DNA of 64,000 nucleotides, from the NCBI GenBank assembly GCA_018268465.1, contig JAFDWN010000005.1, positions 212,733-276,732 of the forward strand. Reading direction: 5' to 3'. The stretch comes from Actinomycetota bacterium. GTDB lineage: Bacteria > Actinomycetota > Actinomycetes > Mycobacteriales > Mycobacteriaceae. The translations under genes were made by a program, and so were the position numbers. The stretch's first letter is position 1; each line of letters begins with the position of its first letter. Positions 18,187-27,274 of the stretch are shown in pieces. Under the pieces are notes generated by a model. It searched no databases. It saw nothing but the letters and a program-made list of their open reading frames with translations, and was not told where the DNA came from.

Positions 18187-20067
18187 ATGATCTCCACCCA
18201 TCTGGTGTGTGGCGGCGCGGGACCTGTCACCGGCGCCGGGCTGGCGCGCGTCGGTGAACTGTTCGACGTATCGCCCGCCGGTGATCTGCGCTGGTACCGC
18301 TACGACGGGACGGGTGAGGCCAGTCCGGACGGGTCGCTCGGTTGGTCGCCCAATTCGGGCAACGCCATCGCCACGGGCTGGGACACCCCGAAGTTCCTGT
18401 GCGGCGGCGGTGACGGGGTGCTGTTCGCGGTCAAGGCCAACGGTGATCTGATCTGGCACCGTTACATCGGCGACGGCAGCGCGGGCGCCCCGCCGGGCAC
18501 CGGGTGGGCGCCCAAGTCGGGTAACCCGATCGGACGCGGCTGGGCCGGCTTCCTCAGCCTGGTATGCACCCCGAAATCTTCTCTGGCCGTTACTAACTCG
18601 GGCAGTACCCTGTTCGCCGTGCGCACCGACGGGAACCTGCTGTGGTACCGCTACGTCGGTGACGGCACCGCCGACCAAACCGGGGGCACCGGCTGGGCGG
18701 CCAAGTCCGGCAACCCGATCGGACGCGGCTGGCAGAACTTCAAGATTCTCACGGCGGCCGCCGACGTGCTGTTCGGCGTCGAGCAGAACGGGGACCTGCG
18801 GTGGTACAGCTATCGGGGCGACGGCACGGCCGACGCGACCGGCGGCACCGGCTGGCATCCCAACTCACGCAACATCATCGCCCGTGGTTGGCATCGCTTC
18901 GAACGGGTGGTGGGCGGACCGGACGACCACGGCGGGGCGGGGATCGCGCTCTACGCCGTCGAGCCGGATGGCACGATGTACTGGTACAAGTATCTGGGTC
19001 ACGGTGAGCCGGACGTCACCGGCACCACCGGGTGGCATCCCCGCTCGGGCACCCGAATCGGACGCGGCTGGTTCTCCCCCGCGGTCCTCACCGAGTTGCA
19101 TCGCCTACCACACGACAAACCCGTCAACGCCGTCGCTTTCGCCGGCGACGGATTGTCCGTCGCCACCGGATCCGACGATCACGCCGCGCGGGTATTCGCT
19201 GTCGCCGGCGGGGCCGAGAGGTCCCGCTTGGCTCACGACGGGCCGGTGACCGCTGTCGTCTGGGCGGGCGCCACACCGCTGGTGGGCAGCGCGAGCGCCG
19301 ACCGCTCCGTGCGTCTGTTCGATCCGGCCACCGGCGCCGAACGGGCGCGGGTAGACCACGACGGCGCGGTCCAGATCCTGGTGCCCAGCCCGGATGGGCA
19401 GCGATTGGCCAGCGCGGGAGCCGACGGCGTCGTGCGGCTGATAGACGTTCCCTCCGGCGCCGTGGTCCGCCGCCTGACGCACAACGCACCCGTCACAGCC
19501 CTGGCCTTCGGCCCTGGCGGGATGCGTATCGCCACGGCGGCCGACGACGACACCGCCCGGGTGTTCAACACGGTGACCGGGGTCGAGTTGCTCACCCTGC
19601 CCCACGAGGTCGAGATCCGCGCGATAGCGGTCAGCCCGGACGGCCTTCGGCTGGTCACCGCGACGGCCGACGGTGCGGTGCGCACCTTCGACACCACCAA
19701 CGGCGCCCAGGTGCTGTCACTGGCCGGTCTCGCCGCCAACAACGCCGTCGTATTCAGCCCCGACGGCAGGCGGATCGCCCTGGCCGGCGACGACGGAGTC
19801 GCCCGCGTGCTCGACGCGGCCACCGGGACGCGGCTGCACCAGTTCGCCCACGACGGACCGGTGCGCGCCCTGGCCTTCACACCCGACAACGCGGTGCTGG
19901 CGACCGCTAGTTCCGACCGCACCGCCCGGCTGTGGCTGACGGCCGGCGCGGGCCTGTTGTGCAGCTACCCCCACGACGGACCCGTCGTGGCCCTCAGCGT
20001 GCATCCCGACGGGACCCTGCTGGCCACCGCCGGCACCGACGCCCGCATCTACCGCATTCCCCGCTGA
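18187..20067 (+). CDS. Tachylectin-2-like propeller fused to WD40 repeats
   Basis: I chose the ATG at 18187, five bases after a GGGAGGTG ribosome-binding site, giving 626 residues; an in-frame ATG at 18124 would add 21. Residues about 20-305 form five tachylectin-2-type repeats (for example GDLRWYRYDG followed by WSPNSGNAIATGW, then GNLLWYRYVGDGT with KSGNPIGRGW). Horseshoe-crab tachylectin-2 uses such a five-bladed propeller to bind GlcNAc/GalNAc. Residues about 310-626 form WD40-like repeats of about 41 residues (HDGPVTAVVWAG and AADDDTARVFNTVTG types). No signal peptide or enzymatic domain is visible. Its SARP-type operator, shared with the CIS operon, suggests a function linked to the injection machine, such as surface recognition or cargo. 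Confidence 0.82.
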   Translation: MISTHLVCGGAGPVTGAGLARVGELFDVSPAGDLRWYRYDGTGEASPDGSLGWSPNSGNAIATGWDTPKFLCGGGDGVLFAVKANGDLIWHRYIGDGSAGAPPGTGWAPKSGNPIGRGWAGFLSLVCTPKSSLAVTNSGSTLFAVRTDGNLLWYRYVGDGTADQTGGTGWAAKSGNPIGRGWQNFKILTAAADVLFGVEQNGDLRWYSYRGDGTADATGGTGWHPNSRNIIARGWHRFERVVGGPDDHGGAGIALYAVEPDGTMYWYKYLGHGEPDVTGTTGWHPRSGTRIGRGWFSPAVLTELHRLPHDKPVNAVAFAGDGLSVATGSDDHAARVFAVAGGAERSRLAHDGPVTAVVWAGATPLVGSASADRSVRLFDPATGAERARVDHDGAVQILVPSPDGQRLASAGADGVVRLIDVPSGAVVRRLTHNAPVTALAFGPGGMRIATAADDDTARVFNTVTGVELLTLPHEVEIRAIAVSPDGLRLVTATADGAVRTFDTTNGAQVLSLAGLAANNAVVFSPDGRRIALAGDDGVARVLDAATGTRLHQFAHDGPVRALAFTPDNAVLATASSDRTARLWLTAGAGLLCSYPHDGPVVALSVHPDGTLLATAGTDARIYRIPR

Positions 20068-20080
20068 CGGGCGCGGCGCG

Positions 20081-20114
20081 CGTGACGGCGTGGTGACACG
20101 CGGGCGGCGATGAT
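20081..20114 (+). promoter_or_regulatory. SARP-type direct-repeat operator and -10 before the second WD40 gene
   Basis: CGTGACGG-CGT-GGTGACAC (20081-20099) is followed nine bases later by GATGAT (20109-20114). It nearly repeats the element at 18098-18131 base for base in the conserved parts. The leader to the next start is about 190 bases and, apart from a doubtful 44-codon ORF, holds nothing I recognise. Confidence 0.6.
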
Positions 20115-20304
20115 GCCGTTGGCGACCCCAACGCCGGCCTGCAGCGATGTCGGCCGCGGTGCCGATCGGAGCACGCTATGACAGCCACCACCCCCGTCAC
20201 CGATGCGTCGTTCGACACGTGGTCCTGCCGAGCGCCATCCCCGTCACCGTATCGACAACCCGCCGACATCAGTGGCCGCAGTCGACAAGTCAGGATCATT
20301 GGAC

Positions 20305-22329
20305 ATGGCTGAGAACCCGCAACCCGTAGCGACTTTCACCCACGACGAACAGGTTTCGGCGGTGACGTTCAGCGCCGACGGACGCCGGCTGGCAACGCTG
20401 TCCAACAAGACCCTGCGGGTCTTTCCGGTGTCCGGCGGCGGGCAACCCGTGATCGTGCCGACAGACGTCGAACTCAGCACGGTGGCGTTCGCCCCGACCG
20501 GCACGAGCGTCGCGGTCTGCGGGTTCGGCGGATTCAAGTTGTCGGTCATCGTGGTCGATCCGGCCACCGGTGCGATGCGGTGGCGCAAGACCGAGAAGAC
20601 TCCGTCGATGAACGTCGGGTTCACCCCCGACGGGACGGCGATCCTGGTCCAGCAGCGGACGTCTGCGCAGCTGCTCGATGCGGCGTCGGGGACGCCGCGG
20701 TGGACATTCGCCGCACAGCAGGGGCAGACGCTGCATCGGGCGGCGTTCAGTCCTGACGGCGCCACGGTGGCGATCGGAACGGGCATGGATATCCACAGCG
20801 GCGAGATCGTGTTGCTCGACGCCACGACCGGCGCGGTGCGCAAGCGGGTCGGCCGGCCCAATGCGGTTCGCGCAGTGTGTTTCTATTCGGGCACCGGACG
20901 ATTCGTGGGCTTCGGCACCGATCGTGAAATGGGGATTCTCGACACCACCAGCCAGGCCATGCGGGTCCTGCCGCACCCCGAGGAGGAGCTGCGCGACGTT
21001 TTGAAGATCACGTTCAGTGGTGACGACCGGCTGATCGGGATGATCAGCGAACGGCTCAACGGGATCTTCTCCTCGGCGCGGGTGCTGGACGCCGATACCC
21101 TGGCGGTCATCCGTGACATCCCCGAAGGTTCCTTCTGGGGTCGGCTCGAATTCGGCCGCGATCCACGCACGGTGCTCACGGTCGAATCGCTGGGCATCCG
21201 GGTGTGGGAGGTGGCCACCGGCGCCGATCTGTTCTGCTACGTCCCGACCGAGGCCGACGGGGGCGCCACCGACACGACCCTCGATCCGACCGGTCGGCTG
21301 GTTGCGCTGTCCGCCGGTAACAGCGCCCGGGTATTCGAACTCCCGGCGCGCGAACGGCTGCGGCTGGCACACGGGGGCGCTGTCCATGCGGTGAGGTTCA
21401 GCCCGGACGGGCAGCGGCTGCTCACCGCGAGCGCGGACAAGACGGCCCGGGTGTTCGAACTCGTCACTGGCACAGAACAATTCCGCCTCACCCAGGACGA
21501 TGCGGTGGTGGGGGCGTGCTGGATTCCCGCCCGGCCCGCGTTCGCGACCGCCGGCACCGACGGCACCGCGCGCATCGCGAACAGCGCTACCGGCGCTCAG
21601 CGTGCCAGCATCGCCCACCCGGCCGCGGTGACCACGCTGACCGCCAGCGCTGACGGCGCCCGGCTGGCCACCGCATGCGCCGACGGCACCGCCCGGCTCA
21701 TCGACGTCGACACCGCCACCGTCCTGCGCCGATTGACACTCGACGACGCGGTGCTGGCCGTGGCGTTCAATCCGGCCGGCACCCGGCTGGCCGTCGGCAG
21801 CGCGGACGGCACCGCCCGCGTGTACAACGTGGCCACCGGCGCCGAGGTTCTCAGCCTGGCCCACTCGGGAGCCGTATCCGCGGTGGCATTCAACCCGGCG
21901 GGCACCCGGCTGGCCACGGCCAGCGCCGACACCACCGCACGGCTCTACGACACCGCCAGCGGAACCGAACTGCGCACCCTGTCCCACGACGGCCCCGTGG
22001 CCGCGGTCGACTTCACCGGCGACGGGTCCCGGCTGGCGACGGCGAGCGCCGACGGCGCCGCGCGAATCTTCGACACCACCACCGGCGCCGAACTGCGCAG
22101 ATTCCCGCACGGCGGGCCCGTCACCGCCGTCACCTTCACCCCCGACGGGTCCCGGCTGGCCACCGCGAGCGCCGATGCCGCCCGGATCTTCGAGGCCACC
22201 ACCGGCGCCGAACTGCGCAAACTGCCCCACGACGGCGCGGTCACCGCACTGGCCGTCAACGCCGCCGGCACCCAACTGGCCACCGCCAGCGCCGATGCCA
22301 CCGCCCGTCTCTACGACATCCCCACCTAG
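20305..22329 (+). CDS. WD40 repeat (beta-propeller) protein
   Basis: The ATG at 20305 follows GTCAGGATCATTGGAC, a leader echoed before the next gene, and gives 674 residues. The N-terminal half is a diverged propeller (PVATFTHDEQVSAVTFSADG; DVELSTVAFAPTG; FAAQQGQTLHRAAFSPDG). The C-terminal half has about eight regular repeats of roughly 41 residues, each with D-G-T-R-L-A-T-A-S-A-D and T-A-R-(V/I/L)-(Y/F). No catalytic domain, membrane segment or signal peptide is seen. It is a paralogue of the following protein and shares its N-terminal plan. WD40 proteins act as protein-binding platforms. Its promoter element matches that of the CIS operon, so it may be an accessory or cargo protein of that machine. 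Confidence 0.85.
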   Translation: MAENPQPVATFTHDEQVSAVTFSADGRRLATLSNKTLRVFPVSGGGQPVIVPTDVELSTVAFAPTGTSVAVCGFGGFKLSVIVVDPATGAMRWRKTEKTPSMNVGFTPDGTAILVQQRTSAQLLDAASGTPRWTFAAQQGQTLHRAAFSPDGATVAIGTGMDIHSGEIVLLDATTGAVRKRVGRPNAVRAVCFYSGTGRFVGFGTDREMGILDTTSQAMRVLPHPEEELRDVLKITFSGDDRLIGMISERLNGIFSSARVLDADTLAVIRDIPEGSFWGRLEFGRDPRTVLTVESLGIRVWEVATGADLFCYVPTEADGGATDTTLDPTGRLVALSAGNSARVFELPARERLRLAHGGAVHAVRFSPDGQRLLTASADKTARVFELVTGTEQFRLTQDDAVVGACWIPARPAFATAGTDGTARIANSATGAQRASIAHPAAVTTLTASADGARLATACADGTARLIDVDTATVLRRLTLDDAVLAVAFNPAGTRLAVGSADGTARVYNVATGAEVLSLAHSGAVSAVAFNPAGTRLATASADTTARLYDTASGTELRTLSHDGPVAAVDFTGDGSRLATASADGAARIFDTTTGAELRRFPHGGPVTAVTFTPDGSRLATASADAARIFEATTGAELRKLPHDGAVTALAVNAAGTQLATASADATARLYDIPT

Positions 22330-22358
22330 CCAACACAATCCGCACAGTCAGGATCGAT

Positions 22359-24401
22359 ATGCCCGACAGTCCCGCGCCGGTCGCGACGTTCCCCAACGAC
22401 GACCGCGTCTCGTCGATCGCGTTCAGCCACGACGGGCGGCGAGTCGCGGCCATCGCGGACAAGAAAGTCCGGGTGTACACGCTGAACTCGGCGGTGCCGC
22501 CGATCGACATGACCACCGACGTGGAACTGTTCTCCGTGCGGTTCGCCCCGACCGGCGTCACGGCCGCGGTGTCCGGCTCGGCGCCCGGGCTGCACGGGGT
22601 GAAGTCCCTCATCGTGTTCGATCCGGCGAACGGTGTGCAACGCTGGCGATCGGATTCGGCGCAGTTCGTCGAATTCGATTTCGCCCCGGACGCTCTCGCG
22701 ATGCTGGCTTACGACGGCAAGTCGGCACGACTGCTGGAGGCCGCCTCGGGAGCGCAACGCTGGACGTTCGACATGCCCCAGGGCCAGAAGCTGTACCGCA
22801 CGGCATTCAGCCCCGACGGTACGACGGTGGCGCTCGCCACGGGCATGAGTCGCGACAGCGGGGAGATCATCCTGCTCGACGCGGCTTCCGGCGCCGTCCG
22901 CAGACGCGTCCCTGTCGCGGGACAGGTTCGGACCGTGGGGTTTTCGCGGACCGGGCGGTTCCTCGCGTTCGGTCCGGACATCGGTATCGGGGTCCTGGAT
23001 ACCACCACCGGCACCTTCCGTCTGCTGCCGAATCCGACCGTCCCCCATCACGGGAACCTTCGCGAGGTCTTCGCCAGCACCTTCAGCGACGATGACCGTC
23101 TGATCGGTGCCGTCAGCGTCACGATCAACGGGATCAACCCGACGATCACCGTCCTCGATTCGGACACGCTGGCCACCAGACATGAACTGCCCGACGGCTT
23201 CTTCGGGCTGTTCGAGTTCGCCCGCGGTTCCCGGTCGGTGCTGACGGCCGAGACTGGTGCCACCGTACGGGTGTGGGACGTGGACTCCGGAGCGGACCTG
23301 TTCGCTTTCACGCCTGCCGGTGAGTTCGCCGATATCGGTGACGCCACACTCGACCCCACCGGCCGCCTGGTCGCGGTGGCGTCCGGGTCCATTGTGTCGA
23401 TCTTCGAGCTTCCCGTCACCGAGCGGTTGCGGTTGATCCATGGGGGTGCGGTCACCGCGGTGGCCTTCGATCCCACCGGCACCCGACTGATCACCGGCAG
23501 CGCCGACACCACCGCCCGCCTCTTCACCCTGCCCGCCGGCACCGAAAACACCCGCATCACCCACAACGACACCGTCACCACCGTCACCTGGATCCCCAAC
23601 CAATCCTGGTTCGCCACCGCCAGCACCGACAGAACCGCCCGCATCATCGACACCACCACCGGCACCCAACGCGCCCGCATCGACCACAACGGCCCCGTCA
23701 CCACCCTGACCACCAACACCGACGGCACCCGTCTAGCCACCGGCACCACCGACGGCACCGCCCGCATCATCGACACCACCACCGGCACCACCCTGCGCCG
23801 CCTCACCCTCGACGACGCCGTCCTGACCGTCGCGTTCAACCCCACGACCACCCGCCTGGCCGTCGGCAGCGCCGACGGCACCGCCCGCATCTACAACACC
23901 GCCACCGGCGCCGAAATCCTCAACCTCGCCCACAACGGCGCCGTCAACACCGTCACCTTCTCCCCCGACGGCACCCACCTGGCCACCGCCAGCACCGACA
24001 CCACCGCCCGCATCTACGACACCACCACCGGCACCCTGCTGGCCACCCTGCCCCACAACGGCCCCGTCACCGCCCTCACCTACAGCCCCGACGGCACCCG
24101 CCTGGCCACCGGCGCCACCGACAACACCGCCCGCATCTACACCACCACTGGCGCGCTGCTACACACCCTGCCCCACCCCAACCCCGTCACCGCCCTCATC
24201 TTCACCCCCGACGCCACCCGCCTGGCCACCGCCAGCACCGACGGCAACGCCCGCATCTACGACACCACCACCGCCGCCGAACTCCGCACACTCCCCCACG
24301 ACGGCCCTCTCACCACCCTCACCATCAACCCCGCCGGCACCCAACTCGCCACCGCCAGCACCGACAAAACCGCCCGCCTCTACGACATCCCCGCTGTCTA
24401 G
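22359..24401 (+). CDS. WD40 repeat (beta-propeller) protein, paralogue
   Basis: This 680-residue protein starts at the ATG at 22359, 29 bases after its paralogue, behind the same CAGTCAGGATCGAT leader, so the two are co-transcribed. The N-terminal propeller (PVATFPNDDRVSSIAFSHDG) parallels the upstream gene. From about position 23470 onward the repeats become strikingly uniform and Thr-rich (YDTTTGTLLATLPHNGPVTA type). The coding strand there is almost purely C-ending, with many ACC codons, unlike the first half. This points to recent repeat amplification or gene conversion of the C-terminal propeller. No enzymatic domain is present. It converges with the DNA-repair operon. Confidence 0.85.
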   Translation: MPDSPAPVATFPNDDRVSSIAFSHDGRRVAAIADKKVRVYTLNSAVPPIDMTTDVELFSVRFAPTGVTAAVSGSAPGLHGVKSLIVFDPANGVQRWRSDSAQFVEFDFAPDALAMLAYDGKSARLLEAASGAQRWTFDMPQGQKLYRTAFSPDGTTVALATGMSRDSGEIILLDAASGAVRRRVPVAGQVRTVGFSRTGRFLAFGPDIGIGVLDTTTGTFRLLPNPTVPHHGNLREVFASTFSDDDRLIGAVSVTINGINPTITVLDSDTLATRHELPDGFFGLFEFARGSRSVLTAETGATVRVWDVDSGADLFAFTPAGEFADIGDATLDPTGRLVAVASGSIVSIFELPVTERLRLIHGGAVTAVAFDPTGTRLITGSADTTARLFTLPAGTENTRITHNDTVTTVTWIPNQSWFATASTDRTARIIDTTTGTQRARIDHNGPVTTLTTNTDGTRLATGTTDGTARIIDTTTGTTLRRLTLDDAVLTVAFNPTTTRLAVGSADGTARIYNTATGAEILNLAHNGAVNTVTFSPDGTHLATASTDTTARIYDTTTGTLLATLPHNGPVTALTYSPDGTRLATGATDNTARIYTTTGALLHTLPHPNPVTALIFTPDATRLATASTDGNARIYDTTTAAELRTLPHDGPLTTLTINPAGTQLATASTDKTARLYDIPAV

Positions 24402-24475
24402 AATGCATGGGCTGCACATGGTTTCAGCGTGCGGCAGCGTCGTTCGGCGACATCCGGCACGCCTCGCGACACCGA

Positions 24476-24736
24476 CTAGGTGTTCGCCTTCCAGCGCCGG
24501 TAGGCACCGGGCAGGCAGCTGGCGCACGGACGATAGCCCGCGGCAACGGCGGTGTGCTCGTCAGCAAAGAACACCCGTTGGGCCCGGTAGCCGCCGGCTG
24601 CGATCGCACGCAGCGCCGAGGGGCAGTCCAGACGGCCGTAGATCTTGGTGCGCCGATGGCCGCCCAACAGCCCTGGCGATGCGGCGCGGTACGGTCGGCC
24701 GTCCGCTCCGGTGAGGATGTAGTGGCGGGATGTCAT
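24476..24736 (-). CDS. Ada-type metal-binding domain protein, methyl-acceptor Cys replaced
   Basis: This 86-residue protein corresponds to the N-terminal zinc domain of Ada. Aligning IYGRLDC with Ada's IFCRPSC puts Gly at the position of the methyl-accepting Cys38, while Cys42 and the PCASC pair (Ada Cys69/Cys72) remain. It can therefore not act as the classical phosphotriester methyl sink and has only three of four zinc ligands visible. Stand-alone proteins of this type accompany Ogt in several actinobacteria. The start overlaps the 2OG-oxygenase stop as ATGA, showing one operon. A role in alkylation damage sensing is inference. Confidence 0.8.
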   Translation of the reverse strand: MTSRHYILTGADGRPYRAASPGLLGGHRRTKIYGRLDCPSALRAIAAGGYRAQRVFFADEHTAVAAGYRPCASCLPGAYRRWKANT

Positions 24737-25443
24737 GCGGCATCATGGAAGACCAGCCCCAGCGTGAACCTGCTGCCGGACCGGACCGTGGACACCCCGT
24801 GCCGGATCGGGGCTGCCGACCAGCCCCGCACCGATCTCGTCGGACGATCCCGGGTGGTGAACACCAACCCGTGGCCGTGCGGGATCACGGTCGCGGTGCC
24901 GCGCGACTGGGCGCGGGGCCGCTGCTCGTGGAGCAGAAACTCGCCACCGGTGTAGTCGACGCCCGGATCGCTCAGGTTGATGACGACCTGCAGCGGGAAA
25001 ACCAACTCTCCGTAAAGGTCTCGATGCAAGGCATTCCAATCACCGGTTCCGTACTTCAGCAGGATCGCCGTCGATTTGGTCTGCCCCGCCGCGTGGCACA
25101 TATCCAGCCAGTCGTCGAGACTGTCCGGCCACGGTGCGGGCCTGCCGAGGCGGGCCCACCAGTCGCGGGCGATCGGAAGCAACCTGGGATAGAGCGCATG
25201 TTTCAACTCCGTCACGACCCGTGGATAGGGACGGTCGAAGTAGCGGTACTCGCCCTGGCCGAAACGGTAGCGGGTCATGTCGATCGTGGTGCGGAATCGC
25301 GCGGCGTCCTGGTACAGCGCCGCGGTGGACGCGGCCTCCGCATCCGACAGGAGCTGCCCGGTCACGGCGCATCCCACATCGTCGAGTTCACGGCACACGC
25401 GGTCCCACTCGGTCGTGTCCACGCGCTGCTGCCATCGGTTCAT
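24733..25443 (-). CDS. 2-oxoglutarate/Fe(II)-dependent dioxygenase of an alkylation-repair operon
   Basis: I chose the ATG at 25443, preceded by AGGATG, giving 236 residues. The double-stranded beta-helix fold is suggested by the metal pair His-x-Asp in ALHRDLYGE, a distal His in RHGVSTV, and the 2-oxoglutarate-binding Arg in GSRFTLGLVFH. The core also has HEQRPRAQSRGTATVIPHG. The family includes prolyl hydroxylases and AlkB-like enzymes. Being sandwiched between Ogt and an Ada zinc domain points to repair of alkylated nucleic acid or a protein oxidation step tied to it. The true substrate is unknown. Confidence 0.82.
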   Translation of the reverse strand: MNRWQQRVDTTEWDRVCRELDDVGCAVTGQLLSDAEAASTAALYQDAARFRTTIDMTRYRFGQGEYRYFDRPYPRVVTELKHALYPRLLPIARDWWARLGRPAPWPDSLDDWLDMCHAAGQTKSTAILLKYGTGDWNALHRDLYGELVFPLQVVINLSDPGVDYTGGEFLLHEQRPRAQSRGTATVIPHGHGLVFTTRDRPTRSVRGWSAAPIRHGVSTVRSGSRFTLGLVFHDAA

Positions 25444-25486
25444 GGTGTTCACATCCTGTAGACGTTCCGACGGTGAGCTTCGTGAG

Positions 25487-26050
25487 TCACCAAAGGCATC
25501 CATGTGCCGTCAGAGGTATCAGCGGCTCCTGGAACGGTGTCGCGCTGCGGTGGCTCAGATGCTCGCGTTCCAGGTCGAGGAGGTACCGTTTGCGGGTGAC
25601 ACCGCCGGCGTAACCGGTGAGTTTGCCGTTGTGGCCCACCACCCGGTGACAGGGAACGACGATGGAAAGCGGGTTGCGCCCCACGGCCGCACCCACCTGC
25701 TGCGCGGTGATCGTGCCGCCGATCTGTCCCGCCAGCTGGCCGTAGGTGACTGTTGTGCCGTACGGGATCTGCGCGATCAACTGCCACACCGCCAGCTGCA
25801 ACGAATCCCCGCGCACACTCAGCGGCAGCACGAACTGCGTGCGCTCGCCGCCGAGATACTGACTCAGCTGGTTTCTCACGTCGTCGAAACCCTCGTCGCG
25901 GCGCGGACCGAACGTTGTCTGGTGGGGCCGGTACCAATGATGCGGAAAGTACACGCCACGCAGCCCGGACGTATCACGGACCAGGGTGAGCTCACCCAAC
26001 GCGGTTTCCGTCACCGAGTACCACCTGGATTCGTTCGTGGTGAAGGACAT
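25487..26050 (-). CDS. ogt: Methylated-DNA--protein-cysteine S-methyltransferase
   Basis: This 187-residue protein carries the active site PCHRV in NPLSIVVPCHRVVGHNGKLTGY, and the DNA-binding helix-turn-helix region in IPYGTTVTYGQLAGQIG. It transfers the methyl group of O6-methylguanine to its own Cys and is a single-use repair protein. A ribosome-binding site AGGGAGA lies ahead of the ATG. It heads a three-gene unit with the 2OG-oxygenase (43 bp gap) and the Ada-like domain. It begins 144 bp beyond the last CIS gene, so read-through from the CIS operon is possible; I see no clear terminator between them. Confidence 0.93.
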   Translation of the reverse strand: MSFTTNESRWYSVTETALGELTLVRDTSGLRGVYFPHHWYRPHQTTFGPRRDEGFDDVRNQLSQYLGGERTQFVLPLSVRGDSLQLAVWQLIAQIPYGTTVTYGQLAGQIGGTITAQQVGAAVGRNPLSIVVPCHRVVGHNGKLTGYAGGVTRKRYLLDLEREHLSHRSATPFQEPLIPLTAHGCLW

Positions 26051-26194
26051 GCCGATCTCCCTTTCCCTCGCTTCTGCCCAGTAGACGTGCGCGAACCCGG
26101 TGATGTGAGATGCGAAGGAGAAGAAACGAACTGCTTCGCGCTGCCGGCAGCGACGCGCGACGACGCGCTCACACGCTTCGGATCGTCGACCGTG

Positions 26195-27262
26195 TCAGGG
26201 CGCGTACCGCAGGGTGATGGTCGCCTCACGCGGGACGAGGACGCCCGGCGGCGGGAATTGGGTGGCGATCCGCAACCCGGTCGGGTCTCCGACGAGGTCG
26301 AATCTGACCTTGTTGCGGGTGACGGTGAAGAAGAAGTTCCCGAGATCGCGCGGGGTGTTCTTGGTCATTCCGTTCACCTCGTCGCCCAGGAAGTTCAGGC
26401 AGTGGTCGACGTTCTCCAGGTTCACGCACGACAGCAGGCTGATGACCGCACCCGCCGGTTCGCCGACCAGATCCGGCATCGCGTTGGCCGGCCGGGGTAC
26501 CACGGTGAGCACCCGCGGCGTCGAGCTCGCGTTGAGAAATCCCACCGCGCTGCAGTCGGTTTCGAACCACACGTCCGCGGTGAGGCTGACCACGAGGTTG
26601 CTGGCCACCTGCGGGGTCTGAAACGTCGTCACCGGGCTCATGGAGCAGGTGGGCAGCCCGGCGATCGGCACCGTGGAATTCCACCGGTAGGTGGCGGCGG
26701 GGATGGGGATCCCGACGATCGTCGGCGCCCCGGCCGGACCGCCGGCCGGGGCCGCGGTGAGCGTCACGGTGTCCTTTTCGCGCACCGTGCCGTTGGCCAA
26801 CGAGGCTGCGCCGATACTGAAGTCGCACGCCGGGTCGCACATGACCCGGGTCACGGCCGGTTCGGCGGGGTCGTCGTCGGTGACGCTGAACCGCCAGGTC
26901 TGTTCGGTGCCGGCACGTGCCCGCACCGACCACATCTCGTTCTCCGCGGCGGCCGAGGTGGCCCGCACCTCCCAGTCGATGACGATCTCGTCGCCCACTT
27001 TGGTGCTCTGGGCGGTCACCCGGCGGTTGGGGAAGGTCACGGTGTCGTTGAGGGCACCGCCCGCGGAGGTGGGCAGCGCCAGCGTGTGCGCACCCCGGCC
27101 GAACGCCACCGTCACCCCACCCGCCCCGGCGGGGAACCGCAGTTGCAACGAGCTGAACGGTGGGCTGCTCATCACGTCGAGTGCGAGGTCGGCGACCACC
27201 GCTCGGGAGCCGGTCACCGTGTAGTCGGCCGACCCGATCGACCCTGGGCTGATGGAGGGCAT
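26195..27262 (-). CDS. Hypothetical CIS-operon protein with PASTA-like C-terminus
   Basis: This 355-residue protein is the last gene of the CIS operon, with a GAGAGGAAC ribosome-binding site and a 12-bp gap from the preceding gene. The sequence is rich in beta-strand-like segments. The N-terminal half resembles an Ig-like or jelly-roll domain (FSSLQLRFPAGAGGVTVAFGRG; VGDEIVIDWEVRATS). Six cysteines are scattered, including MCDPACDF. The C-terminal part looks like a PASTA module: MPDLVGEPAGAVISLL near its start and PPPGVLVPREATITLRYAP at the end. PASTA domains bind peptidoglycan fragments in serine/threonine kinases and penicillin-binding proteins. No signal peptide is seen. It may be a fibre or target-binding component, but I do not recognise the family. 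Confidence 0.6.
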   Translation of the reverse strand: MPSISPGSIGSADYTVTGSRAVVADLALDVMSSPPFSSLQLRFPAGAGGVTVAFGRGAHTLALPTSAGGALNDTVTFPNRRVTAQSTKVGDEIVIDWEVRATSAAAENEMWSVRARAGTEQTWRFSVTDDDPAEPAVTRVMCDPACDFSIGAASLANGTVREKDTVTLTAAPAGGPAGAPTIVGIPIPAATYRWNSTVPIAGLPTCSMSPVTTFQTPQVASNLVVSLTADVWFETDCSAVGFLNASSTPRVLTVVPRPANAMPDLVGEPAGAVISLLSCVNLENVDHCLNFLGDEVNGMTKNTPRDLGNFFFTVTRNKVRFDLVGDPTGLRIATQFPPPGVLVPREATITLRYAP

Positions 27263-27274
27263 GAGGGGTTCCTC

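Noticed and set aside
20178-20312. 44-codon ORF in the leader of the second WD40 gene, overlapping its start
   Set aside because: It has a weak GGAG site and overlaps the WD40 start, so a leader peptide is possible. The sequence shows no recognisable features and no counterpart before the paralogous genes.
23500-24390. Long minus-strand ORFs rich in Gly/Val opposite the WD40 genes
   Set aside because: They mirror the regular third-position C of the WD40 repeats. They have no ribosome-binding sites and their composition is low complexity.
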